DNA of 64,000 bases from Aquirickettsia sp965229725. GTDB taxonomy: Bacteria > Pseudomonadota > Alphaproteobacteria > Rickettsiales > Midichloriaceae. The DNA is taken from contig OZ245923.1 in the NCBI GenBank assembly GCA_965229725.1, positions 434,001 through 498,000 on the forward strand, in the 5' to 3' direction. Numbering within the stretch: position 1 is the stretch's first letter; each line of letters starts with the position of its first letter. Positions 8,694 through 17,590 of this stretch are shown here, piece after piece. A program made the translations under genes and the position numbers. Under the pieces are notes generated by a model. The model ran no database searches, had not been told where the DNA came from, and worked only from the letters and a program-made list of their open reading frames with translations.

Positions 8694-9449
8694 TTACTTG
8701 TTATTTAATATATATAATTGATGTAGTACGATAGCGGTAGCATTGGATACATTTAGGCTTTCTAACTTTGGTGACATTTCTATTCTTGCAGTCATATCAC
8801 TCTGTTTTAAGTTTATATCTCTAACACCTTTCCCTTCTGAGCCCATTACTAATGCCAATTTATCAAATTTAGCAATTTCTTGGATTGAGCAGTTTCCATT
8901 TTGTATAATAGAAGCAATCCAATAACCATTATCCTTTAATTCATTAAGCGTTCTAGAAATATTTGTTACCTGAATATATGGGATATATTCGAACGCTCCT
9001 GCTGCTGATTTTACGAGAGTAGAATTTTCAGATGGTGCATTATCTTTTGTTGTAATTATTGCATCTACGTTAAAGCCAAGTGATGATCTAATTATTGCAC
9101 CAATATTTTGAGGATCAGTTATTTGGTCTAAAAACAAAACAGTACTATTTTTATTAACTGTTTTGAGCAACTTTTCAATAGAAGTGAATTCTAATTTCTT
9201 AATTTGTAGTGCAACACCTTGGTGCACAGATTCCTGAATATCGATTTCTTCACTAATTTCGGTATTAGTTAATACTTTAACCTCAATATTTTTATTCTTA
9301 ATAATAGCTTTATACTTATCTATTAATTGAATTGTATTTTTAGTTACTAATAATTTATAAATTATTCTCGATGTATTATTTATTGCTGAGTCTACTGGAT
9401 GCTTGCCATATAACCAATATATGTTGTTATTTTTAATTTTTTTACGCAT
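8694..9449 (-). CDS. rlmB: TrmH-family 23S rRNA (guanosine-2'-O)-methyltransferase
   Basis: A SpoU/TrmH methyltransferase of the RlmB group, which methylates the ribose of G2251 in the 23S rRNA P loop using S-adenosylmethionine. The N-terminal substrate-binding domain (about 10-95) begins YWLYGKHPV. The SPOUT catalytic domain has its three motifs: LDQITDPQNIGAIIRSS with the conserved Asn and Arg, LALVMGSEGKGV, and MSPKLESLNVSNATAIVLH. The length, 251 residues, is normal. It lies upstream of rnhA on the map but is transcribed after it (10-bp gap), so the two are likely one transcript. Confidence 0.93.
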   Translation of the reverse strand: MRKKIKNNNIYWLYGKHPVDSAINNTSRIIYKLLVTKNTIQLIDKYKAIIKNKNIEVKVLTNTEISEEIDIQESVHQGVALQIKKLEFTSIEKLLKTVNKNSTVLFLDQITDPQNIGAIIRSSLGFNVDAIITTKDNAPSENSTLVKSAAGAFEYIPYIQVTNISRTLNELKDNGYWIASIIQNGNCSIQEIAKFDKLALVMGSEGKGVRDINLKQSDMTARIEMSPKLESLNVSNATAIVLHQLYILNNK

Positions 9450-9459
9450 GAAATTTTAA

Positions 9460-9918
9460 TTAAGTTAATTCAATCTTTTTAATTGCTGCACACCTTGCAA
9501 GTTCATCTGCCATTTCATTGTATTTATCACCATTATGAGCTTTAACCCAAAACCAAGAAGCCTTTTGCATGGAATTCAATTTATCCAATTCTTGCCAAAA
9601 TTCTATATTTTTAATTTTGCCATTTTTCCAATTATTTAATTTCCAGCTCTTTATCCATTCAGTTATACCAAATTTTAAATAATTACTATCTGTATAAATT
9701 TGCAGATCATGGGTTTCCTTGAGATTTGCCAAAGCCTTAATTGCAGCTGTTAGCTCCATTTTATTATTAGTTGTATGTTTTTCAAATCCATAAATTTTTT
9801 TTACAACTTGATTATCTTTAACAAATACAGCTGCCCACCCGCCAGGTCCAGGATTACCTAGGCATGAACCATCGCAATATATCTTCATAAAAAAATCTAA
9901 TGTTTTTTTCGATTTCAT
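9460..9918 (-). CDS. rnhA: Ribonuclease HI
   Basis: RNase HI cuts the RNA strand of RNA-DNA hybrids. The 152-residue frame has the catalytic carboxylates D16 (YCDGSC), E55 (NKMELTAA), D77 (YTDSNY) and D138 (MADELA), and His128 in the VKAHNG loop. The basic handle (KSWKLNNWKNGK) is present. The N-terminal MKSKKTLDFF may be untranslated, since an internal ATG at residue 11 gives the more usual start MKIYCDGS; neither start has a convincing Shine-Dalgarno. It is divergent from ctpA with only a 9-bp gap, so their promoters must overlap the coding ends. Confidence 0.95.
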   Translation of the reverse strand: MKSKKTLDFFMKIYCDGSCLGNPGPGGWAAVFVKDNQVVKKIYGFEKHTTNNKMELTAAIKALANLKETHDLQIYTDSNYLKFGITEWIKSWKLNNWKNGKIKNIEFWQELDKLNSMQKASWFWVKAHNGDKYNEMADELARCAAIKKIELT

Positions 9919-9927
9919 GATATACTG

Positions 9928-11193
9928 ATGTTCATCAAAGTAAATATATTTTTATACGGCGTGCAAGCAGAGTTATCTAAAGGAAAAATATTTCTTATCA
10001 AGCTAATATTATGTACATTATTAATCTTTCCACATTGTTCATTTGGGAATGAAAAGTATAAAGATATGAAAGATTTTGAAGAAGTGATTGATATAATTCA
10101 CAAACAATACATTGATAAAGTTGAGAATAAAAAGCTCATTCAAAGTGCTATAAATGGAATGCTAGATTCTCTAGATCCTTATTCAACATTTTTGAATAAA
10201 GAAGAATATGATAATATGAAATCTAGTACAAAAGGAGAATTTGGTGGTATTGGGGTGGAAATCAATATGGAACAAGGCTTTCTAAAAGTTGTTTCTTCGT
10301 ATAAAGGTCTGCCTGCTTATGAAGCTGGTGTTAAGCCTGGTGACATTATTGTAATGATTGATGATGAAGCAATTGGTAGTATGGGTATTGTGCAAGCATC
10401 AGATAAATTAAAAGGAGAGCCTGGAAGTAAGGTGAAATTAAAGATTTATAGAGATTCAGGGGAAATCAAGGAATTACTAATAACCAGAGAAATTATTAAG
10501 CTCATTCCTACAAAAGTTCTTTTTTACAATCAGGATAAAGTAATTTATGCAAAAATAGGTAGTTTTAGTGAAAAAACCAGTTTAATTCTAAAAAATGAGT
10601 TATTAAAAGTAATTAATAGCCGTAAAGAAATTAAGGGTTTAATTTTAGACTTAAGAGATAATCCTGGAGGAATCCTAGATCAAGCGGTTGAGGTCTCAAG
10701 ATTGTTTTTAACAAAAGGGAAGATTGTATCACTTAAAACCAGATTTACTAATGAAGAAATTGCTTATGAGGCAGAGGGAATAGATATCATTAAAGGATTG
10801 CCAATAGTGATCTTAATTAACAATGGTTCTGCTTCATCCTCTGAAATTGTTGCAGGAGCGCTTCAAGATAATCAGAGAGCATTGGTTATGGGTGAAAAAT
10901 CATTTTGTAAAGGGTTGGTGCAGAATCTAATTCCTTTTAGCAACGGATCTGCTATAAAATTAACCACCGCCAAATTTTATACACCACTTGGAAGGTCAAT
11001 TCAAGAAGAATGCATAGTACCCAATATTGAAATCATCACTCCATCTACTGAATTAAGTGATAAGGGTGAGTTAATTGATAAAAAACATCATGATTTTGGC
11101 AATTATTCAAGTGACTATACTCTTCAAAGGGCAATAGATTTAGTCAAAGGAATTTCTCTATATAATGAACAAAATGAGCAAAAGGATGAGTAG
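9928..11193 (+). CDS. ctpA: C-terminal processing peptidase (S41 family)
   Basis: A periplasmic serine protease that trims or degrades envelope proteins. The 421 residues comprise an N-terminal hydrophobic signal (about 20-38, KIFLIKLILCTLLIFPHC), an N-terminal helical domain, a PDZ domain (about 105-190, with GGIGVEI and AGVKPGDIIVMIDD) and the S41 core. The nucleophile lies in NNGSASSSEIVAGAL at 299-312 and the general-base Lys is K328 in GEKSFCKGLVQ, where most relatives have GKG.VQ. No C-terminal extension is seen. The signal starts late, so the GTG at 9961 is an alternative start. The 3' end overlaps the next gene by 29 bp. Confidence 0.92.
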   Translation: MFIKVNIFLYGVQAELSKGKIFLIKLILCTLLIFPHCSFGNEKYKDMKDFEEVIDIIHKQYIDKVENKKLIQSAINGMLDSLDPYSTFLNKEEYDNMKSSTKGEFGGIGVEINMEQGFLKVVSSYKGLPAYEAGVKPGDIIVMIDDEAIGSMGIVQASDKLKGEPGSKVKLKIYRDSGEIKELLITREIIKLIPTKVLFYNQDKVIYAKIGSFSEKTSLILKNELLKVINSRKEIKGLILDLRDNPGGILDQAVEVSRLFLTKGKIVSLKTRFTNEEIAYEAEGIDIIKGLPIVILINNGSASSSEIVAGALQDNQRALVMGEKSFCKGLVQNLIPFSNGSAIKLTTAKFYTPLGRSIQEECIVPNIEIITPSTELSDKGELIDKKHHDFGNYSSDYTLQRAIDLVKGISLYNEQNEQKDE

Positions 11194-11665
11194 ATTTGTA
11201 TCATATATAATAATATTTGTATCAGTAGCATCGCTGTTTGCAAATGTATCTAATGGTTTTGAGTTAGAATCAACAACATCGGAAAAAATGAATAAATTAA
11301 TTAACGATGAAAGAGAAAAATCCAAGTTATTATATTTTTTTACCACTTGGTGTTATGAATGTAACGAGTCTTTAGATCAAATTTCAAAAATGCAACGTGA
11401 TCATAAATTATCAAAAAAATATAATTTTATAAATATTTCATTAGATGACAATTTTAAAAAATTAGAAAAGTATTCAAAAAATAATGAGGAAAATAAATCT
11501 AAAATATATTATTTCAAACAGCAGAAAGAAATAGGGAAGTTTTTTGTAAGTACAAAAATTAATTATGACAATGCAGTCCCATATTATTGCATATTAGATC
11601 ATAATAATAGTGTGATAATGGAAGGATATTTTGAGCTAGGAGACATCGAAAAGTATTTAAAATAA
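11165..11665 (+). CDS. Periplasmic thioredoxin-like protein
   Basis: A 166-residue protein with an N-terminal hydrophobic segment at about 10-27 that looks like a signal peptide or anchor. It is followed by a thioredoxin fold: LLYFFTTWCYECNESL carries the redox pair C63-x-x-C66 after the usual aromatic-Trp, and the NAVPYY segment supplies the cis-proline. It is probably a thiol-disulfide protein of the periplasm, similar in layout to the TlpA/ResA class but shorter and divergent. It overlaps the end of ctpA in another frame, suggesting coupling. Three Met codons near the start (11165, 11174, 11186) leave the exact start open. Substrates are unknown. Confidence 0.75.
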   Translation: MNKMSKRMSRFVSYIIIFVSVASLFANVSNGFELESTTSEKMNKLINDEREKSKLLYFFTTWCYECNESLDQISKMQRDHKLSKKYNFINISLDDNFKKLEKYSKNNEENKSKIYYFKQQKEIGKFFVSTKINYDNAVPYYCILDHNNSVIMEGYFELGDIEKYLK

Positions 11666-11720
11666 ATATGGCTCAAGATGAATATAGAGGGAAAAGCCAA
11701 TATCACATAGAATTTTGGAT

Positions 11721-12905
11721 TTAAGGTCTATGCAATTTTAGGATTTTATATATAAGATATGATAATGCAGGTGACATTGTCATGATTATTGCTAGTGGTA
11801 CCTGAGTATTGTTTGGTACATAGGAAGCAATAGCACCTATTACAACAGCTCCTGTAATTTGTAGGCATCCATAAAGTGCGGAAGCTGTGCCTGCCATGTG
11901 CCCGAAAGGTGCGAATGCTTGTGCAAAAGAATTGGGAAAAATAAAACAAATTCCTAAATTAAAAAGTACAATTGGGATAAAAATAGCAAATAAATTCATT
12001 CCAAAAATGTAAAATCCAGATAAAAGCAGAGTTCCTGCAATGAACATCAAGCTCCAGCCTAGCTTAAGTAAATTTTCAGAACCATATGATTTAACGAATT
12101 TACCATTAAGATACCCCCCTAAAAATATTGGACAACTTGCACAAATTAGAGTAAGCCAACCAAAGAAACTTGGTGTATGTCCAAGGTGATGTATTACTAT
12201 TACAGGACCTATCACAAACCAAGAAAATAGTGATCCAAAACCTAAGAATGAGCATAATGTATAGCCAATAAAGATCCTATTGGTAATTAATATTGAGTAA
12301 TTTTTAAAAATATTAATAACTGAAAATTTATGGATGTCCTTTATTTTATGTGATTCATCTAATAACAGTACAGCTAACAATATGCTAAAGATGGCATAAA
12401 TAATCATAAATACAAAACTTGCTTGCCAATTAAATATCTCTTGCAAATAACCTCCTACAAGTGGAGCTGCTGGCATTATGAATGTTATAGCTATAGTTAA
12501 ATAACCACCATATTTTGCTATGTCAGTGCTAGAATATTTATCTCGAAAGATTGAACGCCAAAGTGATGCACTAGCTCCTGCTCCCAAACCCTGTATTAAG
12601 CGACTGATATTTAGAATTAAAATATCATTGGCAAAGATAGCTAATATATTGCCAGTAATAAAAATTATAGTACCTAGTATTAATGGGTTTTTTCTACCGT
12701 ATATATCTGCAAATGGTCCATATATTAATTGACTAAAGGAAAGTCCAATCATAAAAATCACCATGCTGGACTGAACATGTGTCATTGATATATTTAAGTA
12801 ATTTGAAATTTCTGGAATAGAGGGGGCGTACATATCTGAGCTAACTGCAGCAGTGCAGGCTATTAGCGTGATAACAATTAAAAATTTAATATTGTTGTTT
12901 ATCAT
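11721..12905 (-). CDS. Bcr/CflA-type multidrug MFS transporter
   Basis: A 394-residue major facilitator with twelve hydrophobic segments. The family signature sits at the start: ACTAAVSSDMYAPSIPEIS, where the Asp in TM1 is part of the DHA1 drug-proton antiporter motif D1. The loop 2-3 motif GPFADIYGRKNPL is the MFS motif A. The RLIQGLGAGASASLWRSIFRD helix is typical of Bcr/CflA. Such proteins export drugs or small metabolites with proton antiport. Rickettsiales commonly carry several Bcr copies. The gene stands alone between a convergent thioredoxin-like gene and the aminotransferase. Confidence 0.9.
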   Translation of the reverse strand: MINNNIKFLIVITLIACTAAVSSDMYAPSIPEISNYLNISMTHVQSSMVIFMIGLSFSQLIYGPFADIYGRKNPLILGTIIFITGNILAIFANDILILNISRLIQGLGAGASASLWRSIFRDKYSSTDIAKYGGYLTIAITFIMPAAPLVGGYLQEIFNWQASFVFMIIYAIFSILLAVLLLDESHKIKDIHKFSVINIFKNYSILITNRIFIGYTLCSFLGFGSLFSWFVIGPVIVIHHLGHTPSFFGWLTLICASCPIFLGGYLNGKFVKSYGSENLLKLGWSLMFIAGTLLLSGFYIFGMNLFAIFIPIVLFNLGICFIFPNSFAQAFAPFGHMAGTASALYGCLQITGAVVIGAIASYVPNNTQVPLAIIMTMSPALSYLIYKILKLHRP

Positions 12906-13074
12906 ACTATTATGAGGATTTTATATGGCAATTGTGTAAGTTAATAATATAAAACTACTTTCAATTGTGCAGTTTCTATGCAAGATTTGATATTATCTAT
13001 TTAAATATTTGTCAAATATTAATTTAGAATAATAGCAAAAGTTTTGCCTTTAATGCAATTTTTTGATTTAGAAT

Positions 13075-14301
13075 TTAAACAAGTTTTGCACAGGCTTGTT
13101 TAATCCTACTACAAGCTTCTATAAGATTTTGATTTGAAGTTGCATACGAAATTCTGAAAAAATTTTCAGCACCAAAAGCAATACCTGGAACCACTGCTAC
13201 TAAAACTTCTTCTAGCAAATATTGTGCAAAATCTGTACAGTTTTCTATTTTTATGCCAGCTGGAGTTTTTTTTCCAATTAGATCTTCACAACTAGGAAAA
13301 ATATAAAATGCTCCATCAGGAACCTCAGTTTGAATGCTAGATATTCTACTTAATTTTTCGATAACTAGATCACGCCTTTCTTTAAAAATCAGTTTATTTT
13401 TCTCTATGAATTCATAAGAATTTTCACTTAGAGCCTCAATTGAAGCGTACTGACTGATAGAGCAGGGGTTTGAAGTGCTTTGAGATTGAATTTTTGAAAC
13501 AGCCTTTATTACATCTTTATCACCTGCTGCGTAACCAATTCTCCAGCCTGTCATGGAATAAGCCTTTGATACACCATTTACAACAAATGTTCTATCCTTG
13601 ATAGAGTCACTTATATTTGCAATATTAACATATTGATTATTTTGATATCTTATGTGCTCATATATATCATCTGAAATCACATATATATTTGGATGATCAT
13701 TTAAAACTTCTAATAAGGATTCAAATTCGTTTTCTGAATAGCAGGAGCCAGTTGGGTTGCTTGGAGAATTTAAAATTAATAATTTTGTTTTATTAGTTAT
13801 ATTCATTCTAAGAATTTCAGGAGTAAGTTTAAAATTTTCACTTTTAGTGGTTTTAGCAATAACGGGAGTGCCACCATTTATTAATACCATATCAGGGTAT
13901 GAAACCCAGTAAGGTGTTGGTATGATAACTTCATCACCTGGATTTATAGTTGCTGCAATAATGTTGTAGATTACATGTTTAGCTCCGCAACCAACAGTTA
14001 TATTTTCTATATTGTAATCTAGTTTGTTTTCTTTTTGAAATTTATTAATGATGGATTCTTTTAATTCAGGAATTCCATCAACAGCTGTGTATTTTGTTTT
14101 TCCTGATTTAATAGCAGCATAGGCTGCTTGTTTTATGTTTTCTGGAGTATCAAAATCAGGCTCACCAGCTCCTAAGCCTATAACATCTTTGCCTTCTGCC
14201 TTTAAAGCTTTTGCTTTTGCCGTAACTGCTAAAGTAGGGGAAGGTTTGATTAATTTTAATTTTTTTGAAATTAAATTTGTATTTGAATTCATTTTATCCA
14301 T
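13075..14301 (-). CDS. aatA: Aspartate (class I) aminotransferase, PLP-dependent
   Basis: The enzyme moves the amino group between aspartate and 2-oxoglutarate; members of this Ib subgroup often also act on prephenate. The 408 residues contain the entry motif GLGAGEPDFDTPENI, NSPSNPTG (residues 179-185), the PLP-contacting D211/Y214, the Schiff-base lysine K246 in NGVSKAYSMTGWRIGYAAG and the substrate-carboxylate Arg in FFRISYAT near the C-terminus. All key residues are present. In a rickettsial endosymbiont this enzyme mainly balances glutamate and aspartate taken from the host; that role is inferred. MNSN at residue 4 is an alternative start. Confidence 0.92.
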   Translation of the reverse strand: MDKMNSNTNLISKKLKLIKPSPTLAVTAKAKALKAEGKDVIGLGAGEPDFDTPENIKQAAYAAIKSGKTKYTAVDGIPELKESIINKFQKENKLDYNIENITVGCGAKHVIYNIIAATINPGDEVIIPTPYWVSYPDMVLINGGTPVIAKTTKSENFKLTPEILRMNITNKTKLLILNSPSNPTGSCYSENEFESLLEVLNDHPNIYVISDDIYEHIRYQNNQYVNIANISDSIKDRTFVVNGVSKAYSMTGWRIGYAAGDKDVIKAVSKIQSQSTSNPCSISQYASIEALSENSYEFIEKNKLIFKERRDLVIEKLSRISSIQTEVPDGAFYIFPSCEDLIGKKTPAGIKIENCTDFAQYLLEEVLVAVVPGIAFGAENFFRISYATSNQNLIEACSRIKQACAKLV

Positions 14302-14367
14302 TAATTTTTTTAAGTTCTTCTACTTTACAAAACTTTAGAAAAATTTAAAGTAAAGAGTTGATTAATA

Positions 14368-14994
14368 TTAAAAAATTTCATTAAAAATTTGTTTTGCTAA
14401 GTATAACGCTACTATGAGCATTAATATAGCAGCTATTTTGTTTAATAGTTTAATATAATGTCCTGTTTTATCTAATTTACCCAATTTATTGCCTGTGTAA
14501 GCTAATCCGAAAAACCAAATCCATGAAGTTATTATGCAACTCAATGTATACGCCAATTTTGCATTTTCACTATACTGGATTGAATTGCCACCAATGACCA
14601 TAATCGTATCAGTTATTGCATGGGGATTAAATATTGATACAGAAACGGTAAATATAATCTGTTTTTTGGCAGAATAAGCTTTAAATTCTTTTTTTATCTT
14701 CGAGGATGACATGTTCCAATTTGTATATGAGATATATAATAAAAAGAACAGTCCTATAACCATCAACGCTATTTTTAGCCAGGATAATTCTAAAATTAAT
14801 AATGAAACTCCTAAAACGCCAATAATAATTAAAAGTGTATCGCAAATTGCTGCAGTTATAATACAGGGTAGGATATTTTTAAAATTTTTTTGAGCAATAC
14901 CTTGATTAAGCACGAATATATTTTGCATACCAAGGGGTATCATTAGTCCAAAGCCTAAAATGAGACCATTGATGATCGAATAAAATATTTCCAT
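14368..14994 (-). CDS. LysE/ArgO-family amino acid exporter
   Basis: A 208-residue inner-membrane protein with six hydrophobic segments. The opening IINGLILGFGLMIPLGMQNIFVLNQG matches the ArgO/LysE signature (xxPLGxQNxFVLxQG), as does FNPHAITDTIMVIGG in the middle, the second conserved half-motif. LysE relatives export basic amino acids to prevent their build-up during peptide use. The protein length is normal and no frame damage is seen. It is on the same strand as the aminotransferase 66 bp downstream. Confidence 0.88.
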   Translation of the reverse strand: MEIFYSIINGLILGFGLMIPLGMQNIFVLNQGIAQKNFKNILPCIITAAICDTLLIIIGVLGVSLLILELSWLKIALMVIGLFFLLYISYTNWNMSSSKIKKEFKAYSAKKQIIFTVSVSIFNPHAITDTIMVIGGNSIQYSENAKLAYTLSCIITSWIWFFGLAYTGNKLGKLDKTGHYIKLLNKIAAILMLIVALYLAKQIFNEIF

Positions 14995-15036
14995 ATTGAT
15001 TTATGATGCTCACTTTAAACATTTGGTGTTATATAT

Positions 15037-17352
15037 CTAAATCTCTATTAAATCAATATTGAAATTACTTGCTTCAAGGTTTGGATATTCATTAAAATTA
15101 TTAATGTGTGATAAGAAATATTCTGAGTCTGCCTTTATCAAAAGATTTATCTGTTTAAAGGAGGTTATAAAAAAAGGTGTTGTAACAATTTCTTCTAAAA
15201 TTTTTGGAGTCTCAAGTAAGTTATATTCTGTTTCTTTGCGATAAATAGGTATGTTGAGATTGATTAATTTCTCATCAGTATCAATAGAATTCTCCTCTTT
15301 ATTTTCTTCCTCTTCCTTATAAATAGTATCAAAAATACTCTTAATATTATTTGGAAGCTTAATCACTATAGTAGGTTCCACATTTAATAGTTCCTTTAAA
15401 TTTTTATTAGCTTCTTCAGCAAGTTTCATTATCCTGGAGTTCTGGTGCCAATAAAAATATGCACTCCATATTATAAATAGTATAAATTCACCGGTTACAG
15501 TTGCTACACATCCCTTTATAAATGCAGGAATTTGACTTTCATTATAACCACTATTTTTTTCCTCATTTTTCCCCTCATTTTTTTTATCTTCTTTTTTGTC
15601 TAGCTCCTCTTTTTTATCTAACTTTTTTTTGTTAGTTTCATTCTTCTTGTATCTTTTATTAAGTTGAATATATTCATAAGATGATTTTTTTAAATCTGCA
15701 TCTAAATTTATCTGTATTTCTTTTCCTGTTTGGCTAACAAAATTTTTCTTTGTGTATGTGTGAAGCAGTTCATATTTTAATGTTGTCCTGCTATTAGTAA
15801 TATTATGTGAGTAGTATTCATAAGATGATTTTTTTAAATCTGCATCTAAATTTATCTGTATTTCTTTTCCTGTTTGGCTAACAAAATTTTTCTTTGTGTA
15901 TGTGTGAAGCAGTTCATATTTTAATGTTGTCCTGCTATTAGTAATATTATGTGAGTAGTATTCATATGAATTTTCATCAATATAATGTCTATTGTTTGAT
16001 ATGTGAATTGTGCTTAAAGTGTCTAAAGTGTTGTATATAGAATTACCAGAGTAATTACACGAAGATTGAAAATCCTGAATTTTTTTTATTGAATCAGCAT
16101 AATTTTTTCTTGTGCTTGATTCAATTGCTGGATTTGCTTCTTTAAAATATCTTGACACATTGGAGAGGAGATTGTAATGATCTTCTGAAATTTGGTTTGA
16201 AATGTTGTCTTGATAGCTATTAATTATCTCTTCTAAGCTATCAATTAATTTATGTGGTTGTGCTTGAAAAAAATAACTTATAATATCTTCAAGCTCTTCA
16301 TTATTTAATGCCTGATTTCTACTCAAAATTATAGCTCCCCAAAATGGTATATTTGGAAGTGAATAAATAGTTATTCTAGAAAATGTATAAAAATTTCCTG
16401 CATCTTCTTGGTAGGTTTTATTTGAATATATATCTATCCAAAATTTATTGCTTGCATAATGATTAAAAATATCTACTCTTGCATTTGCATAACTGCTAAA
16501 TACATTGTTAGCAAAAGGTTTATTATCAGTACTTGAGGCAAGATATTTAAGAAACTCTAATTGTTCATTACTATTCAGTGAATTATACTTATCTATGTCA
16601 CCTTCACTTATTAGCTGTCTATATTTGTCGTTCTTGAGGAATTCTAATATATCGTATGAATCACTGTTTCTATTTGCAATGTCAATATAGTCAATATTGC
16701 CATTTTTAAACTCATTTGATATATAAGTGAAATCTTTGATTTTCTCTAGATCTTTTAAAATTATTTGCTGAAGAAAAATTAGGGAATTTTTTAGTGCTGC
16801 TTTTTCTTTTTTCAATTCATCAATTTCTAGAGATAAATTACCAGTTAATTTCTCACTTTCTTCATCCTGTGTACCCCAAAAATTTGGCTGTAATTTTGAT
16901 TTAACAGATTCTTTACTTATTTGCGTATTTCGTATAGTGCGTAATTTATCCTCAATATTAGTGTAGAAGTTGCTATATAAATTTTTGATTTCTTCGGATA
17001 CTCTAGCACTTGACATAATCTCTTCGTGAAAATACTTATATGCATGCTTTGGATCAAATGAAGATTTAATATAAGATGAGCATTTATTAATTAATGATGA
17101 TGAAAATCCATTGTTTATATAAGATGATGAAGATTCGTTATTTATATTAGTAGGGCGGTTTGAAAAACACTCATTGAGCTTTTCTTGAATGCTACTATCG
17201 CTGCTACATGAGATCAAGCTCCTGTTAATAGTATTTTTTGAATCACTTAAGGTAGTGTCATCGATTTTTTTGCTTTTATTATGTTTATTCGAAGCGTCAC
17301 TTTTATCGCTAGTATTGCTTATATTGAAGTCTTTACTATCTTTTTTTTTCAT
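15037..17352 (-). CDS. Large asparagine/serine-rich membrane protein of unknown function
   Basis: A 771-residue protein with no recognised family. Residues 1-110 are hydrophilic and Ser/Asn/Lys-rich (low complexity). About 130-450 is predicted mostly helical and soluble, with a coiled-coil-like LEIDELKKEKAALKNSL stretch near 175. Residues about 465-560 are two identical 48-residue repeats. A lysine/glutamate-rich linker (about 575-600) precedes one membrane span (about 610-632, GEFILFIIWSAYFYWH) and a soluble tail of about 135 residues. There is no N-terminal signal peptide. The layout would fit a host-directed T4SS substrate or a membrane-anchored scaffold, but this is only inference. No stop interrupts the frame. 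Confidence 0.7.
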   Translation of the reverse strand: MKKKDSKDFNISNTSDKSDASNKHNKSKKIDDTTLSDSKNTINRSLISCSSDSSIQEKLNECFSNRPTNINNESSSSYINNGFSSSLINKCSSYIKSSFDPKHAYKYFHEEIMSSARVSEEIKNLYSNFYTNIEDKLRTIRNTQISKESVKSKLQPNFWGTQDEESEKLTGNLSLEIDELKKEKAALKNSLIFLQQIILKDLEKIKDFTYISNEFKNGNIDYIDIANRNSDSYDILEFLKNDKYRQLISEGDIDKYNSLNSNEQLEFLKYLASSTDNKPFANNVFSSYANARVDIFNHYASNKFWIDIYSNKTYQEDAGNFYTFSRITIYSLPNIPFWGAIILSRNQALNNEELEDIISYFFQAQPHKLIDSLEEIINSYQDNISNQISEDHYNLLSNVSRYFKEANPAIESSTRKNYADSIKKIQDFQSSCNYSGNSIYNTLDTLSTIHISNNRHYIDENSYEYYSHNITNSRTTLKYELLHTYTKKNFVSQTGKEIQINLDADLKKSSYEYYSHNITNSRTTLKYELLHTYTKKNFVSQTGKEIQINLDADLKKSSYEYIQLNKRYKKNETNKKKLDKKEELDKKEDKKNEGKNEEKNSGYNESQIPAFIKGCVATVTGEFILFIIWSAYFYWHQNSRIMKLAEEANKNLKELLNVEPTIVIKLPNNIKSIFDTIYKEEEENKEENSIDTDEKLINLNIPIYRKETEYNLLETPKILEEIVTTPFFITSFKQINLLIKADSEYFLSHINNFNEYPNLEASNFNIDLIEI
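15671..15958 (-). repeat. Perfect 144-bp tandem duplication inside the 771-residue gene
   Basis: Two copies of the same 144-bp unit, 15671-15814 and 15815-15958, are identical by eye base for base. An 8-bp start of a third copy (TATTCATA) follows at 15959. The unit is exactly 48 codons, so it keeps the reading frame. Complete identity in such AT-rich DNA means the duplication is very recent or kept by gene conversion. Confidence 0.95.
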
Positions 17353-17496
17353 TGCTCAAAACTAACAATTCTATACTACCATAAGTATACCAACGTCTTG
17401 AAGTTTTATTCAAGTAAAAAATTATGATAATTATAATTATGAAACGTTTTCTTGATTTTTTTATAATTTACATATATCTAAGTACTATGAAATTAT

Positions 17497-17574
17497 GGCG
17501 GGTATAGCTCAGCTGGTTAGAGCGCAAGTTTGTGGAACTTGAGGTCGCGGATTCGAGCTCCGTTACTCGCCCCA
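17497..17574 (+). tRNA. tRNA-His (anticodon GTG)
   Basis: The acceptor stem GCGGGTA pairs with TACTCGC, and the extra G at 17497 pairs with C73, the hallmark of tRNA-His (G-1). The anticodon loop TTTGTGGA in a 5-bp stem gives GTG. The D loop AGCTCAGCTGGTTAGAGC and T loop TTCGAGC are standard, and CCA is encoded at 17572-17574. It precedes dgt by 16 bp on the same strand. Confidence 0.95.
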
Positions 17575-17590
17575 TCTTAGCACAATTAAT

